64,000 nt of DNA from positions 124,001-188,000 of the forward strand of contig NZ_MWPQ01000049.1 of assembly GCF_002028545.1 (NCBI RefSeq). The letters run 5' to 3'. The DNA is from Nitrobacter vulgaris (GTDB lineage Bacteria > Pseudomonadota > Alphaproteobacteria > Rhizobiales > Xanthobacteraceae). Positions 24,832 through 34,047 of the stretch are shown here, piece after piece; position 1 is the first letter of the stretch; the number at the start of each line of letters is the position of its first letter. Position numbers and translations under genes: made by a program. The notes under the pieces are model-generated. The model did no database searches. It saw only the letters and a program-made list of their open reading frames with translations, and was not told the origin of the DNA.

Positions 24832-25872
24832 TCATGCCGCGCCGGCCGAATGTGCAGACCTATCCGCAAGCCGCGCGACCTCGATCCAGAACACCTCGCC
24901 CTCAGATTCCTCGGTATCGAGCCAGAGCAAATCCGCGCGCGGATAAGCCTTTTCGATCGCCGGCTTGCAGCGACCGACCTCGCACAACAGTCCACCGCCG
25001 GGCGCGAGATGAGTATTGGCGCCGTCGATGATCTGTCGCACCAGATCGATGCCATCGGCACCGCCGTCGAACGCCATCCGCGGCTCCGCAAGACACTCGT
25101 GCGGCAGGCCCGCCATGCCCTTCGCATCGACATAAGGCGGGTTCGAGATAATGAGATCGTATCGCTTGCCACTGACTGCTGTGAACAGATCGCCCTGCGC
25201 AACATGGATGCGATCGGTAAGGCCGTGCTCGCGTACATTGCGCGCTGCGACCGCGAGCGCGTCCGCCGACAGGTCAGTCGCATCGACCGTCGCATTCGGA
25301 AATGCGCGCGCGGCCAAAATCGCAAGGCATCCCGAGCCGGTACATAGATCGAGCACACGGGTTACGGTTGCAGGATGACGCAAACGCAGCACATCGTCGT
25401 CGCCGAAATGCGAATCCAAAATTTCCCCGATGAACGAACGCGGCACGATCACGCGCTCGTCGACATAGAACGGCAAGCCGCGCATATACATCCTGTTGAC
25501 GAGATAGGCGGCGGGCTTGCGGGTTGCGATGCGCTGCTCAATCCAGCCAAGAATGCGCCGGCCCGCCGCCTTCGGTACGCGCCGCGCCGCCTGCGGTTCG
25601 ACCTCGTCCGGATGCAGGTGCATGGCCTCGCCGACCAGGAAGGCCGCCTCTGCGACCGGATCGGTGGTGCCGTGCGCGAAAATGACATGCGCGCGCTCAA
25701 GCCTTGCGGCTGCATGATGAACATAGTCGAAAATCGTCTCGAGTTCCGGAGTCGAGGTTCTGGCAACGGCAGAGTTTGCAGCCTTTGCTGTGGCTCGCTC
25801 CGGCGGGCGTTTTCGGTTTGAGCTGGCGGCCGCGACTTTCGATCGTCCGCCGCGTGCGGCGGTCCTCGCCAT
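24832..25872 (-). CDS. prmB: ribosomal protein L3 glutamine N5-methyltransferase
   Basis: Methylates a glutamine of L3. The 346 residues have a 40-residue basic/Ala-rich N-terminal extension, a helical domain, and a SAM fold with LDLCTGSGCLAIL and the glutamine-binding NPPYVD. The family's FIGEILDSHF and RMYMRGLPFYVDERVIVPRS identify PrmB rather than PrmC. Its ATG shares one base with the moaE stop, so it ends the uvrC-pgsA-moaD-moaE-prmB row. The extension could be trimmed if an internal start is used. Confidence 0.93.
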   Translation of the reverse strand: MARTAARGGRSKVAAASSNRKRPPERATAKAANSAVARTSTPELETIFDYVHHAAARLERAHVIFAHGTTDPVAEAAFLVGEAMHLHPDEVEPQAARRVPKAAGRRILGWIEQRIATRKPAAYLVNRMYMRGLPFYVDERVIVPRSFIGEILDSHFGDDDVLRLRHPATVTRVLDLCTGSGCLAILAARAFPNATVDATDLSADALAVAARNVREHGLTDRIHVAQGDLFTAVSGKRYDLIISNPPYVDAKGMAGLPHECLAEPRMAFDGGADGIDLVRQIIDGANTHLAPGGGLLCEVGRCKPAIEKAYPRADLLWLDTEESEGEVFWIEVARLADRSAHSAGAA

Positions 25873-26351
25873 CAGGATTTGGCCCAGCGCGCCGCAGCAG
25901 TGTCGTCGCGGTCGTGAGCGTCCACCCAGCTTGACCCGGCGGCGCCCTCCTCGCGTTTCCAGAACGGCGCCTGCGTCTTGAGATAGTCCATCAGGAATTC
26001 GGCGCCCTGAAATGCCGCCTCGCGATGCGACGACGCAGTGACCACGAGAACGATGTTCTCACCAGGGACGATCCGGCCGTAGCGATGAATGATGGTGATG
26101 CCTGTGAGCGGCCAGCGCGAGAGCGCTTCCTCGGCATGACGCGCGATCTCAGCCTCCGCCATACCGGGATAATGTTCCAGCATCAGCGCGGCGATCGCAT
26201 CGCCACCCTCGCCGCCAGCCTGGTCGCTTCTGCAAATGCCAGAGAAACTCACGACGGCGCCGATGTCGGTGCGGCCGCGCGACAGCGCCGCGACTTCGCG
26301 CGCGACATCGAAGTCGGCTTCCTGCAGGCGTATGGTGACGGGAACGGTCAT
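25872..26351 (-). CDS. moaE: molybdopterin synthase catalytic subunit
   Basis: Together with MoaD it inserts sulfur into precursor Z to make molybdopterin. The 159 residues include VVSFSGICR, LEHYPGMAEAEI, HRYGRIVPGENIVLVVTASSHREAAFQGAEFLMDYLKTQAPFWKRE, which hold the conserved His/Arg and catalytic Lys residues. A 20-residue Asp/Ala tail follows. It lies 22 bases after moaD and touches prmB. Molybdoenzymes using the cofactor are not in this window. Confidence 0.96.
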   Translation of the reverse strand: MTVPVTIRLQEADFDVAREVAALSRGRTDIGAVVSFSGICRSDQAGGEGGDAIAALMLEHYPGMAEAEIARHAEEALSRWPLTGITIIHRYGRIVPGENIVLVVTASSHREAAFQGAEFLMDYLKTQAPFWKREEGAAGSSWVDAHDRDDTAAARWAKS

Positions 26352-26373
26352 CGACGGAGCCGGAGTTGACAGA

Positions 26374-26625
26374 TCAGCCGCCGGTCATCGGCGGAAAGAA
26401 GGCAATTTCGCGCGCGCCCGCGATCGTCGTGTCCTGGTTGACATGCATCCGGTCGATCGCGGCGCGGATCACCTTCGGCTTCTCGAATGCGTGGGCATAT
26501 TCATCGCCCCGCTGCGACAACCATGCGATCAGATCGGCAACCGTCGCGACGGCCGGCGGGGGATCGAGCGCCTCCTCGGCCTTGCCGACCCGCTCGCGCA
26601 CCCAGGCGAAATAAAGCACCTTCAT
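26374..26625 (-). CDS. moaD: molybdopterin synthase sulfur-carrier subunit
   Basis: This ubiquitin-like 83-residue protein ends in the required Gly-Gly (PPMTGG), which becomes the thiocarboxylate that gives sulfur to precursor Z through MoaE. YFAWVRERVGKAEE at the start and INQD-like VNQDTTIAGAREIAFFPP near the end are family signatures. It overlaps pgsA by four bases and precedes moaE by 22, so the pair is translated with the phospholipid gene. Confidence 0.95.
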   Translation of the reverse strand: MKVLYFAWVRERVGKAEEALDPPPAVATVADLIAWLSQRGDEYAHAFEKPKVIRAAIDRMHVNQDTTIAGAREIAFFPPMTGG

Positions 26626-27239
26626 TTCTCATCCTCCGCCATGAGGTGGTGAATACCGGCGTGGAAATAGTCCCAGCCTGTATAGATGGTGAGGATCGCC
26701 GAGACCCACAACAACAGAAGTCCGACCTGGGTCACGAATGGGAATACCAGATCGCCGGCCTCCCCCGCGAGCAAAAACCCGATCGCGACGAGTTGCGCGG
26801 TGGTCTTCCACTTCGCAAGCTTGGTCACCGGCACGCTGACGCGCAACGCCGCCAGATATTCGCGAAGCCCAGATACGAGAATCTCGCGGCACAGGATCAC
26901 GATTGCCGCCCACAGCGTCCAGCCATGGATGATGCCGTCCGCCGCCAACATCAGCAGGCAGGATGCAACCAGAAGCTTGTCGGCGATCGGATCGAGCATC
27001 TTGCCGAGGGCGGAGTGCTGATCCCAGATTCGTGCATAGTAGCCGTCGAAAAAGTCCGTCACAGCGGCCGCAATGAACACTCCGAGCGCCACCCAGCGCA
27101 GCTGTAACGGCCCGTCCATGATCGATTGCGCATAGACGCAACCCACCACCACCGGGATCGCGGCGATGCGAGCATAGGTGAGGATATTCGGTAGCGACAG
27201 CATGTGCTTCGCGGTCGCCTGGCTGGTTACGGTGCTCAT
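26622..27239 (-). CDS. pgsA: CDP-diacylglycerol-glycerol-3-phosphate 3-phosphatidyltransferase
   Basis: Makes phosphatidylglycerol phosphate in the inner membrane. The 205 residues carry the CDP-alcohol phosphotransferase motif D-G-x2-A-R-x8-G-x3-D-x3-D, seen here with Tyr before Ala (DFFDGYYARIWDQHSALGKMLDPIAD), and five or six membrane segments. ATG 27239 is used; ATG 27203 (MLSLPNIL) also fits. It lies between uvrC (134 bases upstream) and moaD, with which it overlaps. Confidence 0.95.
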   Translation of the reverse strand: MSTVTSQATAKHMLSLPNILTYARIAAIPVVVGCVYAQSIMDGPLQLRWVALGVFIAAAVTDFFDGYYARIWDQHSALGKMLDPIADKLLVASCLLMLAADGIIHGWTLWAAIVILCREILVSGLREYLAALRVSVPVTKLAKWKTTAQLVAIGFLLAGEAGDLVFPFVTQVGLLLLWVSAILTIYTGWDYFHAGIHHLMAEDEK

Positions 27240-27373
27240 TTCATCTTACCAATACTGTCGCAGGGCGAACGTCAACCGGCCGCGCCGCGCAATTTTGCCG
27301 ACCTCGCGGCTGCCGTAGTCTTAATTCATTGATCTTAGTACGAAAAAGAAGACCGGATATCATAACAAATCCC

Positions 27374-29428
27374 CTACGCCGGCCGAGCGTGGAAAAAATC
27401 GAAGATCCTGCGGGCACTTTCGGCGCTTATGCCCGGAACCTTGCCGAGGTCTACCAGCGACGCCCGCTCAATCTCCTTTAACGTCCCGAAGTGATGCAGC
27501 AGCGCGCGCTTACGCGCGGGGCCAATACCGGGAACTTCCTGCAATCCGGCTTCTCTGATGTCCTTTCTACGCAGCTTGCGATGCGATCCGATGACAAACC
27601 GATGCGCCTCATCACGCAATCGTTGGATAAAATACAAAATCGGATCCCGCGGTTCGAGCTTGATGGCTGGACGATCCGGCAGGAACAGGGTTTCGCGGCC
27701 GGCATCACGGTCCGGTCCCTTGGCGACCGCCACCAACGAGACCCGGCTCAGACCCAGCGCCTCGAATATCCCGCGGGCGGCATTGAGCTGGCCGAGGCCG
27801 CCGTCGATGATCACGAGATCGGGCCATTGCGGAACGGCGTCCTGTTCCGATTCAGCTTTCTGCGTCAGCAATCTCTTGAACCGGCGCTCCAACACCTCAC
27901 GCATCATCGCGTAGTCGTCACCGGGGGTCAGGTTATCAGACTTGATGTTGAACTTGCGGTACTGATTCTTGAGAAAGCCATCGGAACCGGCGACGATCAT
28001 CGCCCCCACCGCATTGGTGCCCTGGATGTGACTGTTGTCGTAGACTTCGACGCGCTGCGGCGCCTGCGGCAGGCCGAGCACCGTCGCCAACCCCTGCAGC
28101 AGCCGCGACTGCGTCGCGGTATCCGCCAGTTTGCGGCCCAGCGCTTCGCGGGCGTTGGTCAACGCGTGCGCGACCAGCTCCTTCTTTTCGCCCCGCTGCG
28201 GCATTAAAACCTTGACCCCGTAACCAGCCTTGATCGACAGCGCATGGGCGAGCAATTCGCCTTCCTCGATCGGGCGCGATAACAGGATCAACCTGGGCGG
28301 AGGCTTGTCGTCGTAGAACTGGGCGAGGAATGATCCAAGCACCTCCTCCGGCGTGAAAGATTTTTCCGCGCGCGGAAAATAGGCCCGGTTGCCCCAGTTC
28401 TGTCCGGTGCGGAAGAAGAATACCTCGACGCAGAAATAGCCGCCCTCCTGATGAATGGCGAAAACGTCCGCTTCTTCCACCGTGCGCGGGTTGATGCCTT
28501 GTTGCGACTGGATCGCCGACAGCGCGGCCAGTCGGTCGCGATAGAGCGCAGCGCGCTCGAAGGCGAGATCGTCGGAGGCTTTTTCCATTTCCCGCGCCAG
28601 CTCCTCCTTCACGGCGCGGCTGCGACCGGACAGGAAATCGGTCGCCTCGCGAACCAATGCCGTATAGCCGGGAAAATCGATCTCGCCGGTGCAGGGACCG
28701 GCGCAACGCCTGATCTGATACAGCAGGCAAGGCCGCGTTCGGCTTTCGAAAAAGGAGTCGGTGCAGGAGCGCACCAGGAACGCTCGCTGCAACGCCGTAA
28801 TGGTGCGGCCGACTGCACCGGCGGACGCGAAAGGCCCAAAATAGCGCCCCGGCCGCGACTGGGCGCCGCGATGTTTGAGGATCTGCGGCGCCCAGTGGTC
28901 GCCAGTAATCAGAATATAGGGGAACGACTTGTCGTCGCGAAGTTGCACGTTGAAGCGTGGTCGCAACTGCTTGATCAAATTCGCTTCGAGCAGCAACGCC
29001 TCGGTCTCGGTCTCGGTCGATACGATCTCGACGGTGGCCGTCGCCGCAATCATGCGCGCGATGCGCATCACCTGGCCTGTCGGCCGCGCATAAGACGACA
29101 AACGCTTGCGCACGTTCTTGGCTTTGCCGACATACAGCACGTCGCTTGCGGCATTCATCATGCGGTAGACGCCGGGCGAGGTGGGCGCATGGCGAACCGC
29201 GTGTTCGATCGCCGCACGTCCGATCGCGAGCGGAGCCTCCGCGATCGTATCGGACGTATCGTCCGGAAGATCAGGCAGCCGCGGCTCGTCGTCCTCGTCG
29301 GTCTCAATGGTTGCGGGATCGACGTCCTGTTCCGTCGGCACCCCGCCGCGCCGCCGCATGTCCGCTCCGGAACCAGGCGGCTGTCTTGGCCCGATCGGCT
29401 TCGCAGGATCGGAGGAATCGGTCGTCAT
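27374..29428 (-). CDS. uvrC: excinuclease ABC subunit C
   Basis: Makes the two cuts in nucleotide-excision repair. The 684 residues include the GIY-YIG nuclease ([29 protein letters not shown], about 85-110), UVR domain, the RNase H-like C-terminal nuclease ([18 protein letters not shown]) and a C-terminal helix-hairpin-helix ([17 protein letters not shown]). The first 75 residues form an acidic Pro/Asp/Glu-rich extension ([21 protein letters not shown]) not present in E. coli UvrC. It is first in the uvrC-pgsA-moaD-moaE-prmB row. Confidence 0.96.
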   Translation of the reverse strand: MTTDSSDPAKPIGPRQPPGSGADMRRRGGVPTEQDVDPATIETDEDDEPRLPDLPDDTSDTIAEAPLAIGRAAIEHAVRHAPTSPGVYRMMNAASDVLYVGKAKNVRKRLSSYARPTGQVMRIARMIAATATVEIVSTETETEALLLEANLIKQLRPRFNVQLRDDKSFPYILITGDHWAPQILKHRGAQSRPGRYFGPFASAGAVGRTITALQRAFLVRSCTDSFFESRTRPCLLYQIRRCAGPCTGEIDFPGYTALVREATDFLSGRSRAVKEELAREMEKASDDLAFERAALYRDRLAALSAIQSQQGINPRTVEEADVFAIHQEGGYFCVEVFFFRTGQNWGNRAYFPRAEKSFTPEEVLGSFLAQFYDDKPPPRLILLSRPIEEGELLAHALSIKAGYGVKVLMPQRGEKKELVAHALTNAREALGRKLADTATQSRLLQGLATVLGLPQAPQRVEVYDNSHIQGTNAVGAMIVAGSDGFLKNQYRKFNIKSDNLTPGDDYAMMREVLERRFKRLLTQKAESEQDAVPQWPDLVIIDGGLGQLNAARGIFEALGLSRVSLVAVAKGPDRDAGRETLFLPDRPAIKLEPRDPILYFIQRLRDEAHRFVIGSHRKLRRKDIREAGLQEVPGIGPARKRALLHHFGTLKEIERASLVDLGKVPGISAESARRIFDFFHARPA

Positions 29429-29552
29429 GTCCCTCAGTTAAGCGATGAAGCCGGCCGATGCCAGCGATCCACTCCCAGGCAGGGCGAGGCTTTGGCTCTG
29501 CGCAAAGCGTCACGCGACCGGTTCCCGGCGCGGCCATGCCGATAACACTTTT

Positions 29553-29590
29553 TTAAGGACAAGAGACGGCGGGGGCACCGTCTTAAGGAC
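29553..29590 (+). promoter_or_regulatory. direct repeats and small hairpin upstream of the porin gene
   Basis: TTAAGGAC occurs at 29553-29560 and 29583-29590, 30 bases apart (about three helical turns). AGACGG ... CCGTCT between them can pair (29564-29569 with 29578-29583). A regulator site for the gene at 29706 is possible. The rest of the 277-base gap is AT-rich without a clear promoter. Confidence 0.4.
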
Positions 29591-29705
29591 CGTTTAACTT
29601 AAAACTTTCGATAAATCCTACGTATCGAATTTAGCATTTCGTAGCCATACGGACCTGGCTCGCGCGATGTCACGGTGGGAACGGTAAAAGGGTTGGAGTG
29701 CCGAG

Positions 29706-30326
29706 ATGACCAAGACAATGATCGCAGCATTGGCTGCAGTGGCATCCACAGCGCTGATCGGCACCGCGCAGGCCGCCGATTTCTCTTACCGGGCGCCCTA
29801 CACCGTCAACCAGCCGCTCAATGCCTTTAGCTGGGCGGGGCCCTATCTGGGCGGCAACCTGGGATATGCCTGGGGCAGCGTCCAGAACAGCCTCACCAGG
29901 CCGGACGGCGTGTTTGGCGGCGTGCAGGCCGGCTACAACTGGCAGAGCGGTGCGCTGGTGTTCGGCCTCGAAGGTGACATCCAGGCCAACGCCGCCAACG
30001 ATACTTTCGCGGCCTGGAAATTCTCAAATCCCTGGTTCGGCACTGTACGCGGCCGTGTCGGCTACGCGTTCAACAACGTCCTGGTTTACGGCACCGGCGG
30101 TCTTGCCTTCGGTAAACTGCGCGCCGAAACCTTTGCTCTGTCGGAATCCCACACCAACGCGGGCTGGACGGTCGGAGTAGGCGCTGAAGTCGGCATCTAC
30201 CAGAACTGGACCGCAAAGGTCGAGTATCTGTATGTCGATCTGTCGAGCAGCAATTTCACGATTACAGGCGCGCCGCACAGCTACCAATCCGGAATGGTCC
30301 GCGCCGGGGTAAACTATCACTTCTAG
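29706..30326 (+). CDS. outer-membrane beta-barrel protein (Omp25/31 family)
   Basis: The 206-residue precursor has a clear signal peptide cleaved after GTAQA (residue about 23). An eight-stranded barrel pattern follows (FSWAGPYLGGNLGYAWGSV, GVQAGYNWQSGALVFGLEGD, VRGRVGYAFNNVLVYGTGGLAFG, WTVGVGAEVGIYQNWTAKVEYLYVDL) and the chain ends in Phe (VNYHF), the usual assembly signal. This is the Rhizobiales/Brucella Omp25-Omp31 type. ATG 29706 has GGAG upstream. The TAG stop starts repeat family B and a strong terminator follows at 30420. Confidence 0.93.
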   Translation: MTKTMIAALAAVASTALIGTAQAADFSYRAPYTVNQPLNAFSWAGPYLGGNLGYAWGSVQNSLTRPDGVFGGVQAGYNWQSGALVFGLEGDIQANAANDTFAAWKFSNPWFGTVRGRVGYAFNNVLVYGTGGLAFGKLRAETFALSESHTNAGWTVGVGAEVGIYQNWTAKVEYLYVDLSSSNFTITGAPHSYQSGMVRAGVNYHF

Positions 30327-30392
30327 AGATCTTTTTGATTTGACGCGTTTTCTTCGAGCGAACCGGATCCCACTTCGCTCGAAACGCTATAA
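30324..30392 (+). repeat. dispersed intergenic repeat, family B, copy 2
   Basis: From the TAG stop: TAGAGATC, TTTGATTTGACGCG, TTTTCTTCGAGCGAACCGG, then CACTTCGCTCGAAACGC. GAGCGAA/TTCGCTC form a dyad. The same block ends the copies at 33921-34023 and 61139-61236. Confidence 0.85.
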
Positions 30393-30419
30393 CGAGAACA
30401 ATAATCATCACACCAACCT

Positions 30420-30445
30420 CCGGCCGCTTGCGGCCGGATTTTTTT
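30420..30445 (+). terminator. rho-independent terminator of the porin gene
   Basis: CCGGCCG, loop CTTG, CGGCCGG (30420-30437) is followed by ATTTTTTT. It is the clearest intrinsic terminator in the window and ends the transcript of the gene at 29706, before converging rlmJ. Confidence 0.92.
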
Positions 30446-30473
30446 GACGGCAATCCGCCCAGGCAAGGCCGGC

Positions 30474-31328
30474 TCAATCGGTGATCGCCTCAAGCTTGAA
30501 GCGGGCGGCGCCGCCCTGGCCCAGCGGTTTCTCCAGTTCGGGAAGGATGGACTTGAGTTCGGCTCTCAACGTCCATGGTGGATTGACGATCAGAAGCCCG
30601 GCCGAAGTGAGTGGCCCGTCCGCGGTCTGCGGCGCCACGCTGAATTCCAGTCGTAGGCATTTGTCGGCGTCGCCTCCCGCGACGGCACCGACCCTGCGGG
30701 CCAGATCGTCCGTCGCCCGGCGCCGCTTGGCCGGATACCACAACAGGTAGCAGCCGGTCGGCCATTTGGCGAAGGCTTCGGCGAATCCGCCGGCGAGGCG
30801 TTCGAACTCGTCCTTGCGCTCGAACGGCGGGTCGATCAGCACCAGCCCGCGCCGCTCCTTCGGAGGCACGAAAGCGGCAAGCCCCATCCAACCGTCAAGA
30901 TCGACCACGTTGGCCTGGGTGTCGCGGCGCAGCGCACCGATCAGGTGCTTGCGTGCAACGGGCTCGATTTCGCAGGCGACCATCCGGTCCTGCGGCCGCA
31001 GCAAAGCACGCGCGATCAAGGGTGACCCCGGATAACATTTCAGGTCACGCTGGGGATTGAAGGCCCTGACGATATCGAGATAGGGCGCAACCAACTGAGC
31101 AACGGGGTCGGAAAAACGTGCCTGCATCAGCCGCGCAATGCCGGTCAGCCATTCTCCGCCGCGATCTGCCTCCTCACCGGTCAGATCGTAGACGCCCGCG
31201 CCCGCGTGAGTGTCGATGACACGGAATGCCGCCGGCTTCTCGTGCAGATAGGTTAGGACGCGGACCAGCACGATATGCTTGATGACGTCGGCGAAGTTGC
31301 CGGCGTGGAAGGCGTGGCGGTAATTCAT
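30474..31328 (-). CDS. rlmJ: 23S rRNA (adenine-2030-N6)-methyltransferase
   Basis: Methylates A2030 of 23S rRNA. The 284 residues show the family N-terminus (NYRHAFHAGNFADVIKH), the SAM loop region (VIDTHAGAGVYDL) and the N6-methylase motif DPPFE (LVLIDPPFERKDEF). ATG 31328 is supported by the family start. It converges with the porin gene and lies 93 bases downstream of the RNase T2 gene on the same strand. Confidence 0.95.
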   Translation of the reverse strand: MNYRHAFHAGNFADVIKHIVLVRVLTYLHEKPAAFRVIDTHAGAGVYDLTGEEADRGGEWLTGIARLMQARFSDPVAQLVAPYLDIVRAFNPQRDLKCYPGSPLIARALLRPQDRMVACEIEPVARKHLIGALRRDTQANVVDLDGWMGLAAFVPPKERRGLVLIDPPFERKDEFERLAGGFAEAFAKWPTGCYLLWYPAKRRRATDDLARRVGAVAGGDADKCLRLEFSVAPQTADGPLTSAGLLIVNPPWTLRAELKSILPELEKPLGQGGAARFKLEAITD

Positions 31329-31421
31329 GGTGCTGAAGTTCTTTTGGTATTTCTCGGAGCAACGCCATCAAGTCCGGCCAGACGTCTTACCGCTCCAATA
31401 CGCGCAGAAGGAGACGAAATA

Positions 31422-32114
31422 CTACCCGCCGCGCACCGGAGGCATCACCACCTGGTCCCGGACGCAGGCGCGCCGGTCGATTTCCTCACACGCGCGGAAT
31501 TGCAAGTCCTTGTTCATGCAGATTCGCACCTCGCTAAGCCTGGTCCGGTCGCAGATCACCGCAATTGCGGATTGGCTGAGGCCCGGATTATTCTTGATGA
31601 AGGCGCTCTCGATAGCATCAGGCGTCATACTCTTCGGTGCGGCAAGATCGAGAAATTCCGCCGGAATCTTCACAGCGGCGCGTGATTTGCGGACAGTCTC
31701 GAAGTAAGCCTCTGCGCTGAGCCCTGAGCAGGTGCCGTGCTTATCCCACTGGCTGTAGATCAGACCCGGCGCCGGCATCAAATCCAGCATCGAGGTCATG
31801 ATGCGGCGATCAAGCCGCGGAGCAGGACGCTGACAATAATCGGGAAAGCCGTGCTCGTATTGCGGCCAAAGGCCGTGCACCACAAAAGAGAACGGTCGCT
31901 CGCCGCACTGGCCCTGCTGCGACCGGCTGGTACTGCCGCGTTCCGCCGCGGCAGCGCAGAACGACGGAGACCATGACAGCGAAAGCACATAGAAATCGAA
32001 TGCGCCGGGCGCATTCTGTCGTTGGTCTTTTGCCGCCGCATCGGCCGTCCACCCCGCAAGCAGGATCAGCCACGACAGAACAGACGCGGCCGCCGCGCGA
32101 GACACCCATTTCAT
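31422..32114 (-). CDS. secreted/periplasmic ribonuclease T2
   Basis: The 230-residue precursor has a signal peptide (about residues 1-28, ending DAAA) and both catalytic signatures: FVVHGLWPQY and WDKHGTCSG, each with its catalytic His. T2 enzymes cut single-stranded RNA with little base preference, in the periplasm (RNase I type). Cysteines C53, C71, C93 and later ones could form disulfides, as expected outside the cytoplasm. It may salvage nucleotides. It is upstream of rlmJ, with no tight coupling. Confidence 0.93.
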   Translation of the reverse strand: MKWVSRAAAASVLSWLILLAGWTADAAAKDQRQNAPGAFDFYVLSLSWSPSFCAAAAERGSTSRSQQGQCGERPFSFVVHGLWPQYEHGFPDYCQRPAPRLDRRIMTSMLDLMPAPGLIYSQWDKHGTCSGLSAEAYFETVRKSRAAVKIPAEFLDLAAPKSMTPDAIESAFIKNNPGLSQSAIAVICDRTRLSEVRICMNKDLQFRACEEIDRRACVRDQVVMPPVRGG

Positions 32115-32314
32115 GACGCCAACTCCTCAGCCCAGCCGGAATCCGGTCCTCGCGCGATATCCGACGAGAACCAGCCCACCATAGCATAACGACCCGAGGC
32201 CGGGACATCTCTGAAGCTTTACAAGGATAGTGTATAAGGGGTTTCCGCCCGCCCTCGTGATGAGAACACGGGTCAAGCCTTTCCCTTCCGGGATCAGAAC
32301 CGAGCCTATCTTAA

Positions 32315-32770
32315 TTATGGTTGGGCGGTAAGGCAGCCCGGATTATAGGCCCAGTTGCGATCGAGGCCGACCACGCACCACTCGACGCCCTGCCCCATGC
32401 TGGCAATCCCGCCGTCCTCTATGATGGAATAATGCACGGTGCGGACTTTGCCGTCGCTGACCATCGCTTCGGCGGTGCAGTAGCGGCGGGGAATATTGTT
32501 GGACTCCCGGGGCCGGAACGCCTTTTCATGGACGTTGCCATAGGCGGTGATGCGCAGCGGGGAGTTCCAGAATTTCCTTTCCTTCTCCCAAAATTGCGTC
32601 GTGATGGTCGGCAACCCGGCCTCACAGCCCGGCAACCGACCCTCATAGGACGGCCCGAACACAGGAAAATTGAATGCGTGCGCAACCGGCATCGTAGCGA
32701 ACAGCCCCAATGCTGCGCCGAGCATCGTGCCGACAGCGGGTTTCTTCAAGGATGTGATAAGGTTGCGCAT
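32315..32770 (-). CDS. small exported protein of unknown function
   Basis: The 151-residue precursor starts at ATG 32770 with a signal peptide (RNLITSLKKPAVGTMLG ... MPVAHA, cleavage about residue 31). The mature part has four cysteines (GCEAG, RYCTAE, EWCVV, PGCLT), suggesting two disulfides. Family members recalled from Bradyrhizobium/Rhodopseudomonas are annotated only as hypothetical. The open frame upstream to 33037 has no gene character and overlaps the divergent gene at 32937. Function unknown. Confidence 0.75.
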   Translation of the reverse strand: MRNLITSLKKPAVGTMLGAALGLFATMPVAHAFNFPVFGPSYEGRLPGCEAGLPTITTQFWEKERKFWNSPLRITAYGNVHEKAFRPRESNNIPRRYCTAEAMVSDGKVRTVHYSIIEDGGIASMGQGVEWCVVGLDRNWAYNPGCLTAQP

Positions 32771-32936
32771 GGAGTTCCGCCGATGAATCTGAGCCTTGCG
32801 ACGGTGCCGCGAAGCACGCGCAAGGTCAAGTGCGGCAAGGCAACACCCGCGGCCTAACTCCATGATGACCGGCTCGCCGTTCTTTTCACAGCCCGCTCGG
32901 CGTTCTAAGGTTCGAGTCGCAACAATGGAGATGAGG

Positions 32937-33227
32937 ATGAGATTGTTCGGAGCGGCTTTGCTGGCGGCGATGACCAGCACGCTGGTTTGCGGATCAGCAT
33001 GGGCCGACTGGGTGCCTCCGCTCAAGGGCAACGACACCGGCGGTATTATCTCCTATTCGCTGGTGCATCAGGCAGATTTTCGCGTGATTGCGGTCGATCA
33101 CTGTGCGCGCTACGGCAAAGTGGCGAAGTTCCTCGGCGTCCAGGCTTATCCCGGCGGCTATATCTCGTTCGCTTGCCGCTGGGTGCCCTATGGTCCGGAT
33201 CAGCCTCCGCTGCGGACACGCTACTGA
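32937..33227 (+). CDS. small exported protein of unknown function
   Basis: The 96-residue precursor has a signal peptide cleaved after GSAWA (residue about 23). The mature 73-residue part is rich in aromatic residues and Gly, with two cysteines (DHCARYGK and FACRWV) that could pair. ATG 32937 has GGAG six bases upstream; ATGs at 32925 and 32931 are alternatives. It is divergent from the exported gene at 32315. Function unknown. Confidence 0.7.
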   Translation: MRLFGAALLAAMTSTLVCGSAWADWVPPLKGNDTGGIISYSLVHQADFRVIAVDHCARYGKVAKFLGVQAYPGGYISFACRWVPYGPDQPPLRTRY

Positions 33228-33392
33228 GCCTGCACCCTCGTGGAGTGAATTCGAGTTCGCTGCCAATTTTTTTACAGCAAACGCGGCAAGCGAAACTCCC
33301 ATCAGAAACTTTTTAGTGTGGCTGTCCCCGGCTATTCAAAGGGGATACGAATGGCAGGTCCGCGCCACGACATTCCACCGACGGAGCTTGCG

Positions 33393-33923
33393 ATGCGACG
33401 GTCTCTTCGGCTCTCGATTTCACTCCTGCCGCTACTTCTTCTCTCCGCCGCGCCTGCGCTGGCGGAGGTGCAACTGCCGCTGCGCAAGGCCGGGCTTTGG
33501 GACATCAAGCTGGACCACGAGGGCGGCAGAATGCCGGCAGTTGTGGTTCAGCAATGCACCAGCGAGGCCGTGGACCGTGAGTTCATGTCGGATTTTGCCC
33601 CCTCCGCCAAGCAGAACTGCTCCAAGACCGAGATCCAGAAAGCCGCAACCGGCTACGTCATGGATTCGGTCTGCACCATGGCCGGCACGACCGTGACATC
33701 GCACGCCGAAACCTCAGGCGATTTCAACTCCGCCTACACGGTGAACGTCACATCGCATAGCCAAGGCGGCAAGCTCGGAAGCCAAGACAACAAGGTCACC
33801 ATAGCGGCGAAATGGGCCGGCCCTTGTAAGGAGGGCCAGAAACCCGGCGATGTCGTGATGCCCGGCGGCTTCAAGATGAACGTGCGCGACTTTGAAAAAT
33901 ACAAGTCGATGGTGCCGCATTAG
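33393..33923 (+). CDS. DUF3617-family periplasmic protein
   Basis: The 176-residue precursor has a signal peptide (RRSLRLSISLLPLLLLSAAPALA). The DUF3617 pattern follows: KAGLWDIKLDHEGG at the start, a central QQCTSEAVD, QNCSKTEIQ, SVCTMAGTTV set of cysteines, and AKWAGPCKEGQKPGDVVMPGG. Proteins of this family are annotated only as periplasmic. ATG 33393 is chosen because it gives the signal peptide directly. The TAG stop is the first base triplet of a family B repeat. Confidence 0.8.
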   Translation: MRRSLRLSISLLPLLLLSAAPALAEVQLPLRKAGLWDIKLDHEGGRMPAVVVQQCTSEAVDREFMSDFAPSAKQNCSKTEIQKAATGYVMDSVCTMAGTTVTSHAETSGDFNSAYTVNVTSHSQGGKLGSQDNKVTIAAKWAGPCKEGQKPGDVVMPGGFKMNVRDFEKYKSMVPH

Positions 33924-34023
33924 AGCTTTGTCCGCTTCTGACAAAATCAGAAGCGCAGCTCTATGATTTTGATCGAACGCGCTGTCTTCACGCGAACGGT
34001 ATCCACTTCGCTCGAAAACGCTC
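33921..34023 (+). repeat. dispersed intergenic repeat, family B, copy 3
   Basis: From the TAG stop: TAGAGCTTTGTCCGCTTCTG, ACAAA, ATCAGAAGCG, then GATCGAACGCG, TCACGCGAACGGTATCC, ACTTCGCTCGAAAACGC. It carries both the CGCTTCTGAT hairpin and the CGAAAACGC tail, so it is a full copy like 61139-61236. It lies between converging DUF3617 and hisS. Confidence 0.88.
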
Positions 34024-34047
34024 AAGCCTGCGCAGGCAAGACGATGG

